A DNA stretch of 64,000 nt. Source: Betaproteobacteria bacterium HGW-Betaproteobacteria-4. Its GTDB lineage: Bacteria; Pseudomonadota; Gammaproteobacteria; Burkholderiales; Rhodocyclaceae. A program made the position numbers and the translations under genes. Shown here piece after piece: positions 47,996-61,066 of the stretch. The DNA lies in contig PHCH01000041.1 in the NCBI GenBank assembly GCA_002840785.1, positions 22,353 through 86,352 on the forward strand. The letters run 5' to 3'. Position 1 is the first letter of the stretch. Every line of letters begins with the position of its first letter. The notes below the pieces were generated by a model. It was not told where the DNA came from. It made no database searches and worked only from the letters and a program-made list of their open reading frames with translations.

Positions 47996-49840
47996 CTACT
48001 GACGGGTAAGTTGCACATAAAGGAGGGGGAGGCGGCTGGGCAGTTCCTCCGGTTTGCGGATGACGCAGAAGCCGGCCGGGCCGAAAAGGTAGGGCAGGTA
48101 GGCGCCGGCTTCGTGGTCGATGGTGACGCAGAACGGCGTCAAGCCGAGGCGGCGGGCTTCGTGCACAGCCATCCGGGTGTCCTCGATGCCGTAGCGCGAG
48201 TCGTAGATGTCGAGGTCGTTCGGCTTGCCGTCAGTGATGATCAGCAGGAGGCGGCGGCTGGCTGGCTGTTCGGCGAGGATGCTGGCGGCCTGGCGGATGG
48301 CGGCGCCCATCCGCGTGTAGTAGCCAGGCTTGATGGCCAGGATGCGGCCGCGGGCGGCGGCATCGTACTTGCCGCCAAAGTCCTTGAGCAGATGGAAGCG
48401 AATGTTCTGGCGGCGCAGCGAGGAAAAGCCGTAGATGCCGAAACGGTCGCCAGTCGCGGTGAGCGCTTCGGAAAACAGCAGCAGCGAATCGCGGATGACG
48501 TCGACGATGCGGTGCGAATCGGAAATCGGCGCGTCGGTGGACATCGACAGGTCGGCCAGCAGCAGGCAGGCGAGGTCGCGCTCGCAGCGTTCCTGGGCGA
48601 GATAGCCGCCACTTTCCGGCGTGTGGCCGGAGGCGCGGTCGGCGTGGTTGCGTACGCAGGCGTCGACGTCGAGTTCCGGGCCGTCCGGCTGGCCCTTGAG
48701 CCAACGGCGTTGCGGGGCGAGGGCGGCGAACTGGCCGCGCAGTTTCCTGGCCGTCGCGGCCAGTTCCTGCGGCAGGGCGGCTGGCTCGGCATCGTGGGCG
48801 ACCATCGGCTGGAGCAGGCAATGCGCCGGCTGCATCAGGTTCTTGCGGTAATCCCACTCGGGCAGCGCGATGCCGGGGCCGATCGGTGTGTCGTCCTCGG
48901 CGGCGGAGGGCAGGTCGAGATCGAACTTGACGCGCGACTTGGCCGTTTCGCCGTCGCGCATCAGCGACAGTTTGTCGAGATCGTTGGCCGCATCGCTGGC
49001 GTTCGGGTTCTCGTCCTCGTCGAAAGCGCGATTGACGCGGACGTATTCGGCCCAGGTCGGCAGGCTTTCGGCGCGGAACATGGCGAGCATCGGGTTCTTG
49101 TTGTCCGGTGTCTCGACCTGCTCGGCCTTGTGCGCTTCCTTGGCCGTTTCGGCATTGCCGCCGCTGCCTTCGGGCGGCAGCTTGTCGTCCGGGTCGGCGA
49201 GTTTGGCGGCGGCGGTGGGCTTGTCGGAACCGATGAGCCAGAGCAGGACAGGCTGCGGCGGCCGGGATTTCATCGAGGTCAGCGGCGGCAGGCCGGCGAC
49301 CGAGCCGGGTTCTGCCAGCGCCTGGCGGATGGCGTTTTCCTGCGCCGCTTCGTCGGCCTGCATGGCGCCCGGCGCGATGCGCGCCGCCAGGTGGGCGGCG
49401 ACCAGGCGGCGGTAACGCTCGTCGAGGCCGGGGTAGCGCTCGAGCGCCGTGCGGCTGGCGGTCTGGTTGCGGATGAACCAGGGCTGCTCGGGCGCCACGT
49501 CGCTGGCGGCCAGCGCGGCCAGCCACAGGTAGAGATCGCGGTTTAGCCCCTTGTCGGGAAAGGCGGCGATTTCCGGCGGCAGGCGCAGGGTTTCGGCGTC
49601 GCGCCGGCCCTGGGCGATGCGCTCGTTGCTGCCGGCGATGCGCTGCAGCCAGGTGCGCCGGGCGCCGTGTTCTTCAGAGGTGGCGGCGGCCACCTTGAGG
49701 CCGGGATCGCCGCCGAAGGCACGAAACAGGATGCCGGCGGTTTTTTCAACTTCGGGCAGTTTGACGGCGGCCTCCGGGTAATGCCCGGCGGCCGCCTTGG
49801 TCACCCAGTTGTGCCAGATTTTGCCGATGAATTCTTCCAT
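47996..49840 (-). CDS. norD: NorD-like VWA-domain protein
   Basis: 'CLLLADLSMSTDAPISDSHRIVDVIRDSLLLFSEALTATGDRFGIYGFSS', 'IRFHLLKDFGGKYDAAARGRILAIKPGYYTRMGAAIR'. Confidence 0.9.
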   Translation of the reverse strand: MEEFIGKIWHNWVTKAAAGHYPEAAVKLPEVEKTAGILFRAFGGDPGLKVAAATSEEHGARRTWLQRIAGSNERIAQGRRDAETLRLPPEIAAFPDKGLNRDLYLWLAALAASDVAPEQPWFIRNQTASRTALERYPGLDERYRRLVAAHLAARIAPGAMQADEAAQENAIRQALAEPGSVAGLPPLTSMKSRPPQPVLLWLIGSDKPTAAAKLADPDDKLPPEGSGGNAETAKEAHKAEQVETPDNKNPMLAMFRAESLPTWAEYVRVNRAFDEDENPNASDAANDLDKLSLMRDGETAKSRVKFDLDLPSAAEDDTPIGPGIALPEWDYRKNLMQPAHCLLQPMVAHDAEPAALPQELAATARKLRGQFAALAPQRRWLKGQPDGPELDVDACVRNHADRASGHTPESGGYLAQERCERDLACLLLADLSMSTDAPISDSHRIVDVIRDSLLLFSEALTATGDRFGIYGFSSLRRQNIRFHLLKDFGGKYDAAARGRILAIKPGYYTRMGAAIRQAASILAEQPASRRLLLIITDGKPNDLDIYDSRYGIEDTRMAVHEARRLGLTPFCVTIDHEAGAYLPYLFGPAGFCVIRKPEELPSRLPLLYVQLTRQ

Positions 49841-49842
49841 GG

Positions 49843-50817
49843 CTACAGTTTGGCTCCCGCGTCTTCGTCTGTATTTGATAAGGCTGAAAAACCGGCTTCG
49901 TTTCGTCGTGCGTCCTCGTTGCTGACCCAGCGCAGGAGCTGGCCGTTCGGGTTGTTCCGGTTGACCGTGGTGCAGGCCGAAATGCATTGGCCGCATTGGG
50001 TGCAGGCGAACATCCAGCGTTTAACGTTACGCGGCTTGAGGCGCATCGGGCAGACGGCGTCGCAGGCCGAATTGCGCTCGGGGAGGCAACTGGCGCAATC
50101 GGTCAGACGCTTGCGGTCGAAGCCGACGACCATGGCTTTCTTGTTCACGATCCAGGCGAAGCTCTGGAAAATGCCGACGGCACAGCCGTAGCGGCAGAAC
50201 AGGTGACGGGCGAAGAGGAATTCGAGGCTCAGCACCGTGGTCGCAGCAGCCAGAAAGATGACTTCTTTTTTGTAGAGCGTGAAGGTGAACAGGCCGTGGT
50301 AGACCTGAAATGGCGGCATCAGGTAGGTCAGGCCGACCAGCGCCCAGGCGAAGGCGAAACCGATGGCGGCGGGGACGACGAGCAGCCAGTAACGCTTGTC
50401 GCGCTTGGCCGGGGTGCCATCCGGTTCCCACGGCGGGGTTTGCTTCTTGTCCCAGACCGAGTGCTTGCCGCTGGCGATGAGCATCAGGCGGTTGATCGTT
50501 TCGACCACGGAAAAGTGCGGGCAGAGCCAGCCGCAATAAAGGCGGCCCCATTTCCAGGCGACGCCGATGATCAGCGCGCCGGTGCCGAGAACGGGCAGGA
50601 AGAGGTAGAGGATGATGTTGATGACCGCTGTGCTCGCCTCGCCGGTGCCGGCCATCAGTTCGTCGATGCCGAGGTGCCAGGGATAGGTCAGGAAATAGGC
50701 GTGGCGTTCGGTGAGGTCGTAGCGGAACAGGTCGAAGATGGGCGTCACGGTGAACAGCGTGAAAAAGCCCATCTGCGCCAGCAGACGGTAACGCTGAAGC
50801 CTTTCAATTTTGATCAT
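49843..50817 (-). CDS. CcoG/FixG/NapH-like polyferredoxin
   Basis: 'YCGWLCPHFSVVETINRLM', 'CRYGCAVGIFQSFAWI', 'CASCLPERNSACDAVCPMRLKPRNVKRWMFACTQCGQCISAC'. Confidence 0.85.
   Translation of the reverse strand: MIKIERLQRYRLLAQMGFFTLFTVTPIFDLFRYDLTERHAYFLTYPWHLGIDELMAGTGEASTAVINIILYLFLPVLGTGALIIGVAWKWGRLYCGWLCPHFSVVETINRLMLIASGKHSVWDKKQTPPWEPDGTPAKRDKRYWLLVVPAAIGFAFAWALVGLTYLMPPFQVYHGLFTFTLYKKEVIFLAAATTVLSLEFLFARHLFCRYGCAVGIFQSFAWIVNKKAMVVGFDRKRLTDCASCLPERNSACDAVCPMRLKPRNVKRWMFACTQCGQCISACTTVNRNNPNGQLLRWVSNEDARRNEAGFSALSNTDEDAGAKL
49938..49972 (-). repeat. Dispersed motif, partial (copy 12, inside polyferredoxin gene)
   Basis: accacggtcaaccggaacaacccgaacggcc. Confidence 0.6.
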
Positions 50818-50840
50818 TTTTTCCGGTTGACCGTGGAATC
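50801..50840 (-). repeat. Dispersed motif (copy 13, spanning a stop/start junction)
   Basis: ccacggtcaaccggaaaaaatgatcaaaattgaaag. Confidence 0.85.
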
Positions 50841-51358
50841 GCCGGACCGATGAGCGGGAAGCGCCAGGTTTGGCCATTCATGGCCTTGATCAGCGCATAC
50901 ATGCCGAACAGCACGAGGGTCGAGTGGATGCAGGTGAAATAAAGGATCAGCGTGACCCAGGTCCATTCCCAGTCGAGCCCGCCGAGGGCGAGGATGGCGC
51001 CGGAGAGGACGACGATGAGCAGGCCGCCGACCAGGCTGACGAAGGTGGTCTGCCGGAGATGCTGGCGGGCCAGTGGCGGGGCGCTGTCCTTGTAATTGAA
51101 CCAGAGGCCGACGAGGATCAGGAAGGCCAGCCCCGGCAAGAGCAGCAGGTTGATCAGATAGAGGGCTTCGGCGAGGACGGCCAGGTTTTGCCCGGCCTTT
51201 TCTTCCTCAAAACCGAAGTGAGTCTCCCCGAGTTGAAACTCGGGGCTTCCTCGCCACGAGTTTGGTGCACCTTCGGTGCCAGGTTGGCCTGTCTTGCTCG
51301 CCTCGCCATGAATGGCGGGGCTTTCGCTCGACCCGTGGTCATCGTCCGAAAGTGGCAT
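50804..51358 (-). CDS. Membrane protein of unknown function in the nor cluster
   Basis: 184-aa ORF with several TM segments; ends overlapping the next gene's start. Confidence 0.65.
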   Translation of the reverse strand: MPLSDDDHGSSESPAIHGEASKTGQPGTEGAPNSWRGSPEFQLGETHFGFEEEKAGQNLAVLAEALYLINLLLLPGLAFLILVGLWFNYKDSAPPLARQHLRQTTFVSLVGGLLIVVLSGAILALGGLDWEWTWVTLILYFTCIHSTLVLFGMYALIKAMNGQTWRFPLIGPAIPRSTGKNDQN

Positions 51359-52121
51359 TGACGATTTCCATGAGCGCTTCGACGGTTTCCTCGTCGTCGG
51401 TCAGGCTTTCGACCAGCGCGGCGCGACAGGCGGCGGTGACGTCGAAGCCGGATTTGATGAGGGTCGCGGCGTAGACGAGCAGGCGGGTGCTGGCGACCTC
51501 TTCGAGATCGCGGTCCTTGAGGGCGCGGAAGGCCTTGGCGATGCCGACCAGACGCTTGGCGAGGTCGGCGTCGCAGCCGGTTTCGCCGATCAGGATGGAG
51601 ATTTCGCGCTCGGCGCCGGGGAAGTCGAAGCGCATCGAGACGAAACGCTGGCGGGTGGATGGCTTGAGTCCCTTGAGCAGATTCTGGTAGCCCGGGTTGT
51701 AGGAGACGACGAGCATGAAATTGGCCGGCGCTTCGAGGGTTTCGCCGGTGCGGTCGATGGGCAGGATGCGACGGTCGTCGGCCAGCGGGTGGAGGACGAC
51801 GGTGGTGTCCTTGCGCGCTTCGACCACTTCGTCGAGGTAGCAGATGCCGCCTTCGCGCACGGCGCGGGTCAGCGGGCCGTCCGACCAGTAGGTGCCCTTG
51901 TCGGAAATGAGGTGGCGGCCGACGAGGTCGGCGGCGGTCAGGTCGTCGTGGCAGGCGACGGTATAGAGCGGCAGTTTCAACCTCGCCGCCATGTGGGCGA
52001 CGAAGCGCGTCTTGCCGCAGCCGGTCGGGCCCTTGATGAGCAGCGGCAGGCGCTGGTTGAAGGCGTGCTCGAACAGCGAAATTTCGTTGCCGGAAGGTTC
52101 GTAGAAGGGCAGGTCGGTCAT
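51339..52121 (-). CDS. norQ: NorQ/MoxR-family AAA+ ATPase
   Basis: 'LPLLIKGPTGCGKTRFVAHMA', 'ICYLDEVVEARKDTTVVLHPLADDRR', 'MLVVSYNPGYQNLLKGLKPSTRQRFV'. Confidence 0.93.
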   Translation of the reverse strand: MTDLPFYEPSGNEISLFEHAFNQRLPLLIKGPTGCGKTRFVAHMAARLKLPLYTVACHDDLTAADLVGRHLISDKGTYWSDGPLTRAVREGGICYLDEVVEARKDTTVVLHPLADDRRILPIDRTGETLEAPANFMLVVSYNPGYQNLLKGLKPSTRQRFVSMRFDFPGAEREISILIGETGCDADLAKRLVGIAKAFRALKDRDLEEVASTRLLVYAATLIKSGFDVTAACRAALVESLTDDEETVEALMEIVNATFGR

Positions 52122-52387
52122 TTGAGAGAGATCCAGTAGGCAAGCAGAATCAGGCTGGAGACGAGGATCAGCCAGCCTTCGAGGAGCAGGCGCCACATCA
52201 GCGGTGCTTCGCGCAGCTCCATGAAATCGAGGATGACCAGCCGGCCCTTGACGAAGGCGATGACCAGCATGGCGACAATGGCCCCGGTGCCGGCGGCGCC
52301 GACTTCACCGAGATACCAGGTGATGCCGGTGGCGATCATGAGGACGAGCCAGGCGCGGTGGGCGGAATTTTTCAGAAAGGTGGCCAT
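52118..52387 (-). CDS. norF: NorF-like / cytochrome oxidase subunit IV-like small membrane protein
   Basis: 89-aa protein with 3 TM-like segments between norQ and norE. Confidence 0.7.
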   Translation of the reverse strand: MATFLKNSAHRAWLVLMIATGITWYLGEVGAAGTGAIVAMLVIAFVKGRLVILDFMELREAPLMWRLLLEGWLILVSSLILLAYWISLK

Positions 52388-53013
52388 CAGCGCATCACAT
52401 AAACGAGCGGGAAAAGGACGATCCACAGCAGGTCGACCATGTGCCAGTAGGCGGCGCCGCTTTCCAGTCCGTGCGCATTGTGGCCGCCGTAGGCACCATT
52501 TCTGGCCTGGAACCAGAGGACGGTCAGGATGACCATGCCGAGGATGACGTGCATGAAATGGAAGAAGGTCAGCGAGATGTAGAACATGTAAAACGTGTTG
52601 GTCGACATCGAAATGCCGGCGCCGAACTTGGCAGCGTATTCGATCACCTTGACGACCAGGAAGCCGCCGCCGCACAACCAGCCGAGCAGGATGTTGCGGG
52701 GGATGGCCTTGATGTCATCGCGATGCGCCGCCTGCACGGCGCGGACGATGAACCACGAGCCGGTGATCAGGAGCAGCGTATTCAGGGCGCCGAGGTTGCG
52801 GTCGAGCGTCTGCTGGTAGAGGTTGAATTCCTCGACATGGCTGGCCCGGGCGAAGGCGTAGGCGGAAAAGAACACGGCGAAGGCGAGTAGTTCGGCCAGG
52901 ATGAAGAACCAGATGGCGAGGTCGCCGGGCAGGCGCGGTGCGGCCGGGGCCGCGCCGGGTTCGGGCGGAGGGTTCAACGGTGAAGACTGGGCGGCGGTGG
53001 TCATGGCATGCAT
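52387..53013 (-). CDS. norE: NorE-like cytochrome c oxidase subunit III family protein
   Basis: 'LAIWFFILAELLAFAVFFSAYAFAR', 'FYISLTFFHFMHVILGMVIL', 'AYWHMVDLLWIVLFPLVYV'. Confidence 0.88.
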   Translation of the reverse strand: MHAMTTAAQSSPLNPPPEPGAAPAAPRLPGDLAIWFFILAELLAFAVFFSAYAFARASHVEEFNLYQQTLDRNLGALNTLLLITGSWFIVRAVQAAHRDDIKAIPRNILLGWLCGGGFLVVKVIEYAAKFGAGISMSTNTFYMFYISLTFFHFMHVILGMVILTVLWFQARNGAYGGHNAHGLESGAAYWHMVDLLWIVLFPLVYVMR

Positions 53014-53061
53014 GGTAGCGGGGTGTCGATCAGCACAAATTGATATGGCCCAAAAATGAGA

Positions 53062-54258
53062 CTAGTTCTCACAACGGAAGGGCAGGTGCGCCGCCGCCTG
53101 GTCCCGATAGTTGGCCACCGCGTCGCCCTGCACGTCGAGGTGGCGGCCGATCAGCTTGCGCATGGCCGGGTCGGCGATCCAGTGGGCGGAATGGACGACG
53201 GTGGGCGTGAAACCGCGGGCGATCTTGTGTTCGCCGCCGGCCCCGGGCTCGAAGCGCTGCAGGCCCCCGCGCAGGCAGTAGGCGATGCCCTGATAGAAAC
53301 AGAGTTCGAAATGCAGGCTGTGATACTGGCCGCTGCAGCCCCAGTAACGGCCGTAGAGCGTGTCGTCGCTGCGGAAACAGAGCGATACGGCAACCGGCCG
53401 GCCGCCGTCGCGGGCAATGAAGACGACCATGCGGCGGCCCAGCGCCGGCGCCAGATCGGCGAAGCAGGCGGCGGTGAATACGGCGTGGTTGTTGAATTTA
53501 TCGAAGGTTGCGGCGTAGAGGGCGTGCAGCGCCGGCCACTCGGCCGGGTTGATTTCGTCGCCATGGCAGACCTCGATGCTCAGGCCGCTTTCGGCCACCT
53601 TGCGGCGCTCGGCCCGGACCTTGCGCCGCTTGTCGGCGGCAAAGGTGGCCAGATAGCCGTCGAAGTCGCCACAACCGCTGTCGAGCCACTGGAACTGGAC
53701 GTTATGGCTGATCAGCATGCCGGCTGCCCGTAGCTCACTGCAGTCGTTCTCGTTCGGAAAGGCGACGTGCCACGACGACATGTCGTGTCCGCTGGCCACC
53801 GACTGCGCGCCATCGATCAGGGCGCGACGAATTGTCGATGCCGGCGGACCTTCCGCCACCAGCAGGCGCGGCCCGGTAGCCGGGGTATGCGGCAGGCCGC
53901 TCAGCAGTTTCGGGAAGTAGCTGCGGCCGAGCTGTTGGTAGACCGAGGCCCACGACCAGTCATGGATAAAGTCGCCGTGCGAGTTGAAGCGGACGTAGAG
54001 CGGCAGGATGCCGACGATGCGGCCTTGCTCATCGCTCGCCGTTAGATGGCATGGCACCCAGCCCCAGTCCGGCCCGGCGGCGCCATGGCGTTCGATGATG
54101 GCGAGAAAGTCAGCGTTGAGAAAAGGGTCGCCGGGCGGGCAGAGACGATGCCACGCCTCGCTCGGGATGGCGTCGGCGGAATCAACGGAAGAGAGCGTCA
54201 GGGCTGGCATCGGGGCATTTTCTGTGGCGGCACTTAAGCGGACCGCTGGCCGGGGCAT
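53062..54258 (-). CDS. GNAT-like / DUF482 family N-acyltransferase
   Basis: 'PFLNADFLAIIERHGA', 'WVPCHLTASDEQGRIVGILPLYVRFNSHGDFIHDWSWA', 'HSLHFELCFYQGIAYCL'. Confidence 0.8.
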   Translation of the reverse strand: MPRPAVRLSAATENAPMPALTLSSVDSADAIPSEAWHRLCPPGDPFLNADFLAIIERHGAAGPDWGWVPCHLTASDEQGRIVGILPLYVRFNSHGDFIHDWSWASVYQQLGRSYFPKLLSGLPHTPATGPRLLVAEGPPASTIRRALIDGAQSVASGHDMSSWHVAFPNENDCSELRAAGMLISHNVQFQWLDSGCGDFDGYLATFAADKRRKVRAERRKVAESGLSIEVCHGDEINPAEWPALHALYAATFDKFNNHAVFTAACFADLAPALGRRMVVFIARDGGRPVAVSLCFRSDDTLYGRYWGCSGQYHSLHFELCFYQGIAYCLRGGLQRFEPGAGGEHKIARGFTPTVVHSAHWIADPAMRKLIGRHLDVQGDAVANYRDQAAAHLPFRCEN

Positions 54259-54307
54259 CGGTTCCCATCATCCGCCATGCGAGCGTCAAATTTCGGGCTT
54301 GGGGCGT

Positions 54308-54348
54308 GATTGCTACGGTCAACCGGAAATTTGGGCGAAAATTGAAAT
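54308..54348 (+). repeat. Dispersed motif (copy 14, intergenic)
   Basis: gattgctacggtcaaccggaaatttgggcgaaaattgaaatc. Confidence 0.92.
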
Positions 54349-54394
54349 CTCCGCCGGCCACCCGGGATGCCGCGTTTTCAGATCAGGAAAATCC

Positions 54395-54778
54395 ATGTAC
54401 TACATCGTCGATAGCGACAAATCGTTTTACGAAGCCAGCACCGATCTCGTCCCGGTTATCCAGCGCCTCGGCCTCAGTATGCTGCAGATGCACGACCTCG
54501 GCGGCATGCTGGACAGCAAGGAGATCGAATTCGACGACGAATGTCAGGTCTTCGAAGTCGGCAATCCCCGGCTGGTCGAGAAAATGCTGGCCATCGACAT
54601 GCGCCTCAGCGCGGCGCTGCCCTGGCGGATTTCGGTCTATACCGAGAACGGCAACACGAAGATCGCCCTGATCCGGCCGCTACCCCTCCTCGCGGCGCTC
54701 TCGCCGGATGCCGCGCTGGCCCGGCTGGCGCAGGAACTGGAAGAAAAGCTCATCCAGATCGTCGACGAGACGCGCTAG
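54395..54778 (+). CDS. DUF302-like protein
   Basis: 127-aa protein 'MYYIVDSDKSFYEASTDLVPVIQRLGLSMLQMHDLGGMLDSKEIEFDDECQVFEVGNP'. Confidence 0.65.
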   Translation: MYYIVDSDKSFYEASTDLVPVIQRLGLSMLQMHDLGGMLDSKEIEFDDECQVFEVGNPRLVEKMLAIDMRLSAALPWRISVYTENGNTKIALIRPLPLLAALSPDAALARLAQELEEKLIQIVDETR

Positions 54779-54782
54779 GCGG

Positions 54783-54819
54783 ATAGCAATAGCCTATCAA
54801 GCGTATCCGGGCAATCAAT
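54783..54819 (+). promoter_or_regulatory. Candidate OxyR-binding site upstream of katG
   Basis: ATAG-N7-CTAT-N7-ATCC-N7-CAAT; the first half matches the ATAGN7CTAT consensus exactly, about 110 bp upstream of katG. Confidence 0.55.
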
Positions 54820-54856
54820 TAGTAATGCAGGACATGCTCTCCTAATATCAGTTTGA

Positions 54857-57070
<2,214 letters not shown>

Positions 57071-57084
57071 ATCCGGCGGGCAAT

Positions 57085-57119
57085 AAAAAAGGCGCGGTTC
57101 GCAAGAACCGCGCCTTTTT
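57085..57119. terminator. Intrinsic terminator between katG and norB
   Basis: aaaaaaggcgcggttcgcaagaaccgcgcctttttc. Confidence 0.88.
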
Positions 57120-57141
57120 CCTATTTCAGCAACTTACTGGG

Positions 57142-58434
<1,293 letters not shown>

Positions 58435-58863
58435 TCAGCCTTGGTCGTTGGGCGGCCAGTTGGCATCGTTGATCGAATTGACGTGCTTCAGGAAGGCCAC
58501 GATGGCGTTCAGCTGCTCGTCGGTGAAGTTGAACTGCGGCATGCTGCGGCGACCTGGGATGCCCTCTTTCGGACGGCTCTGGATGAATGCCTTGACGCCT
58601 TCGTCGCCGTAGCGAACGATGACGTTGCCCAGTTCGGGGGCAAAGTAGGCACCTTCACCCATCAGGGTGTGGCAACCGATACAGTTATTGACTTCCCACA
58701 GCTTCTTGCCTTCGGCGATCTGCGGCGTAATGTTCTGCCGCATGTCACGTTTCGGAAGTTGCGAATGGGTATCGAAGGACAGCGCAAGGAACAACAGGAA
58801 GAAGAAGACGGTCCCCCCGTAGAATATGTTCCGCGCCATCGATTTGGTGAAAGCGCCACTCAT
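58435..58863 (-). CDS. norC: Nitric oxide reductase subunit C
   Basis: 'NNCIGCHTLMGEGAYFAPELGNV' haem c motif; adjacent to norB. Confidence 0.95.
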   Translation of the reverse strand: MSGAFTKSMARNIFYGGTVFFFLLFLALSFDTHSQLPKRDMRQNITPQIAEGKKLWEVNNCIGCHTLMGEGAYFAPELGNVIVRYGDEGVKAFIQSRPKEGIPGRRSMPQFNFTDEQLNAIVAFLKHVNSINDANWPPNDQG

Positions 58864-59018
58864 TGTTTTCCCCCTTTCGGAAATTGTTTGGCCGACGGAT
58901 GGTAGGGCGCGGGGGCAGGCGCAATCTTTGATGCCCGCTAAAAATGCGGAATTACTTGCGGCGTCGGAGTCGGGCGTGTCGGCGGTATACTCACGCCTCC
59001 TCAAGTTGAAAGCATTCC

Positions 59019-60401
59019 ATGGCCGCAGCCAACGACAACGCCAGCATGGCGCTCTTTTGTGACTTCGAAAACGTCGCCCTCGGCGTCCGCGATGCCAATT
59101 ACGAAAAATTCGATATCAAGCCCATCCTCGAGCGCCTGCTCGCCAAGGGCAGCATCGTCGTCAAGAAAGCCTATTGCGACTGGGATCGCTACAAGGCCTT
59201 CAAGTCGGCCATGCACGAAGCCAATTTCGAGCTCATCGAAATCCCGCATGTCCGCCAGTCCGGCAAGAACTCGGCCGATATCCGCATGGTCGTCGATGCC
59301 CTCGACCTCTGCTACACCAAGGCCCACGTCGATACCTTCGTGATCATCTCCGGCGATTCCGACTTCTCGCCGCTGGTCTCCAAACTGCGCGAAAACGCCA
59401 AGCGGGTGATCGGCGTCGGCGTCAAGCAATCGTGTTCCGACCTGCTGGTCACCAATTGCGACGAATTCATTTATTACGACGACCTCGTCCGCGACCGCGA
59501 AGGCCGCGGCAACGCGCGGCGCGACCGCGAAGCGCCGAAGCGCTCGCCGGAAGAAGAAGCCAATCGCAAGCAGAAGCAGGAAGAGCGCAAGACCAAGGCG
59601 GTCGACCTCGTCACCGCCACTTTCGTGGACCTCATGGCCGACCGCGGCGAAAGCGAGCGCATCTGGGCCTCGGTCCTCAAGGAAGTGGTCAAGCGCCGCA
59701 ACCCGGGCTTCAACGAAAGCTATTACGGCTTCCGGACCTTCGGCAATCTGCTCGAAGAAGCCGCCAGCCGCGGCCTGCTCGGCTTCGGTCGCGACGACAA
59801 GGGCGCCTTCGTCTTCCGCGCCCCGGCCCGCCAGGCGACGATGGAGGCGGAAACCGCCGGCGACGTGCCAGCCGAGGTCATTGCTACGGTCAACCCGGAA
59901 AATGGGCCAAAAACGGAATCGCCGGCTGAGTCGGAAACCTCCGGCAACGCCCGTCGTCGGGGCGGGCGTCGCTCGCGCAACGGTCGCGAGCGTCCGGCCA
60001 GCGAGCCGGCCGTGACGGTCGCCGATGTCGTGCCGGTCAGTGTCACGCCGAGCAGCCCATCTCCGGCGGCGAGCGAAACGCCACCGGCTGAGAAGGCCGA
60101 CAGCAAGCCGCGTCGTGGGGCTCGCCGTCCGCGCAAGGAGGCCGCCGAGCCGGCAAGCGAAGCGGTGGTCGTCGAGCGTTCGCCCGAGCCGGTCGCCGTT
60201 GAAATGCCCGCGGCCCCGGCCGAGGCAGCGGCGCCAGGCAAGTCGCCCCGGCGCCGGGGCGGCAGGACGGCGCGCCAGGAGTCTGTTCAGCCAGCCGTGG
60301 CCGAACAACCGGTCGGCGAATCGCCCGCCGCGCCCGGCCCAGCCGCCAAGGCCCGCAAGCCGCGCAGCCGCAAGCAGGCTAAGGCGGCCGAAGAAAGCTG
60401 A
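59019..60401 (+). CDS. NYN/LabA-like (PIN-fold) protein with OST-HTH-like region and long charged C-terminal tail
   Basis: 'ALFCDFENVALGVRDANYEKFDIKPILERLLAKG', 'DTFVIISGDSDFSPLVSKLRENAKRVIGVG'. Confidence 0.88.
   Translation: MAAANDNASMALFCDFENVALGVRDANYEKFDIKPILERLLAKGSIVVKKAYCDWDRYKAFKSAMHEANFELIEIPHVRQSGKNSADIRMVVDALDLCYTKAHVDTFVIISGDSDFSPLVSKLRENAKRVIGVGVKQSCSDLLVTNCDEFIYYDDLVRDREGRGNARRDREAPKRSPEEEANRKQKQEERKTKAVDLVTATFVDLMADRGESERIWASVLKEVVKRRNPGFNESYYGFRTFGNLLEEAASRGLLGFGRDDKGAFVFRAPARQATMEAETAGDVPAEVIATVNPENGPKTESPAESETSGNARRRGGRRSRNGRERPASEPAVTVADVVPVSVTPSSPSPAASETPPAEKADSKPRRGARRPRKEAAEPASEAVVVERSPEPVAVEMPAAPAEAAAPGKSPRRRGGRTARQESVQPAVAEQPVGESPAAPGPAAKARKPRSRKQAKAAEES
59880..59920 (+). 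repeat. Dispersed motif (copy 15, in NYN-protein gene linker)
   Basis: attgctacggtcaacccggaaaatgggccaaaaacggaatc; encodes IATVNPENGPKTES. Confidence 0.88.
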
Positions 60402-60456
60402 GCGGTATTTAGCCCCCCGGGCAATCCCCGGGGCAACCCCGGTCGGCGACCGGGGC

Positions 60457-60966
60457 TTAAATCACTTTCAGCAGTTCGGCCCGCAGATGTTCGGCCCGGC
60501 GCTTGCCCTGGGTCGTCTCGGTGACGGCGGCAAACCACGGGCCGTATTGCTCGCGCAGTTCGGCGTGACTGCGGGCGGCGAAAACGGCTTCGACGATGCT
60601 CAGGTGGGAATAGGGGCCGACGAAGGCTTTCAGGGAATTCATCATGTAATTCTTGGCCATCTCGAGTTCCTTCGGATTGGCCGGTTCCGGCACCGGCCGG
60701 AAGGCGGTAATCGACGGCAGCGGGCCGTCCGGTACCGCCGCCTGGCCTTTTTCGTCGACCACGACCCCGACTTCGATGTAACCCTCTTCTTCGAGCATGC
60801 CCAGGGTGTGCTGCAGATCGTCCGATTGCAACATGCCGCGCAGCTCTTCGACGGTCCTTTTTCCGTCAATGAAGATCAGCACCCGCCTGACCCGCGGGGT
60901 CAGCCCGCCGGCCTTCGTGGTGATTTCGTCATGTCCCTTTGGTGTCTTGGCGAAAACGACGCCCAT
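60457..60966 (-). CDS. Conserved hypothetical protein
   Basis: 169-aa ORF with credible start; 'LTPRVRRVLIFIDGKRTVEELRGML'. Confidence 0.6.
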   Translation of the reverse strand: MGVVFAKTPKGHDEITTKAGGLTPRVRRVLIFIDGKRTVEELRGMLQSDDLQHTLGMLEEEGYIEVGVVVDEKGQAAVPDGPLPSITAFRPVPEPANPKELEMAKNYMMNSLKAFVGPYSHLSIVEAVFAARSHAELREQYGPWFAAVTETTQGKRRAEHLRAELLKVI

Positions 60967-61017
60967 GTTCTGCCTCCATTATTTGTGTGAATTTTTGTAG
61001 GGCATTGTACACAAAAG

Positions 61018-61043
61018 AAAAACCCGCCGAGTGGCGGGTTTTG
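61018..61043. terminator. Hairpin terminator
   Basis: aaaacccgccgagtggcgggtttt. Confidence 0.7.
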
Positions 61044-61066
61044 AATGAAAGCGGATTTCTTTGCGC

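Noticed and set aside
58920-58945. FNR/Dnr box upstream of norC
   Set aside because: Only a TTGAT half-site is visible; no convincing TTGAT-N4-ATCAA palindrome.
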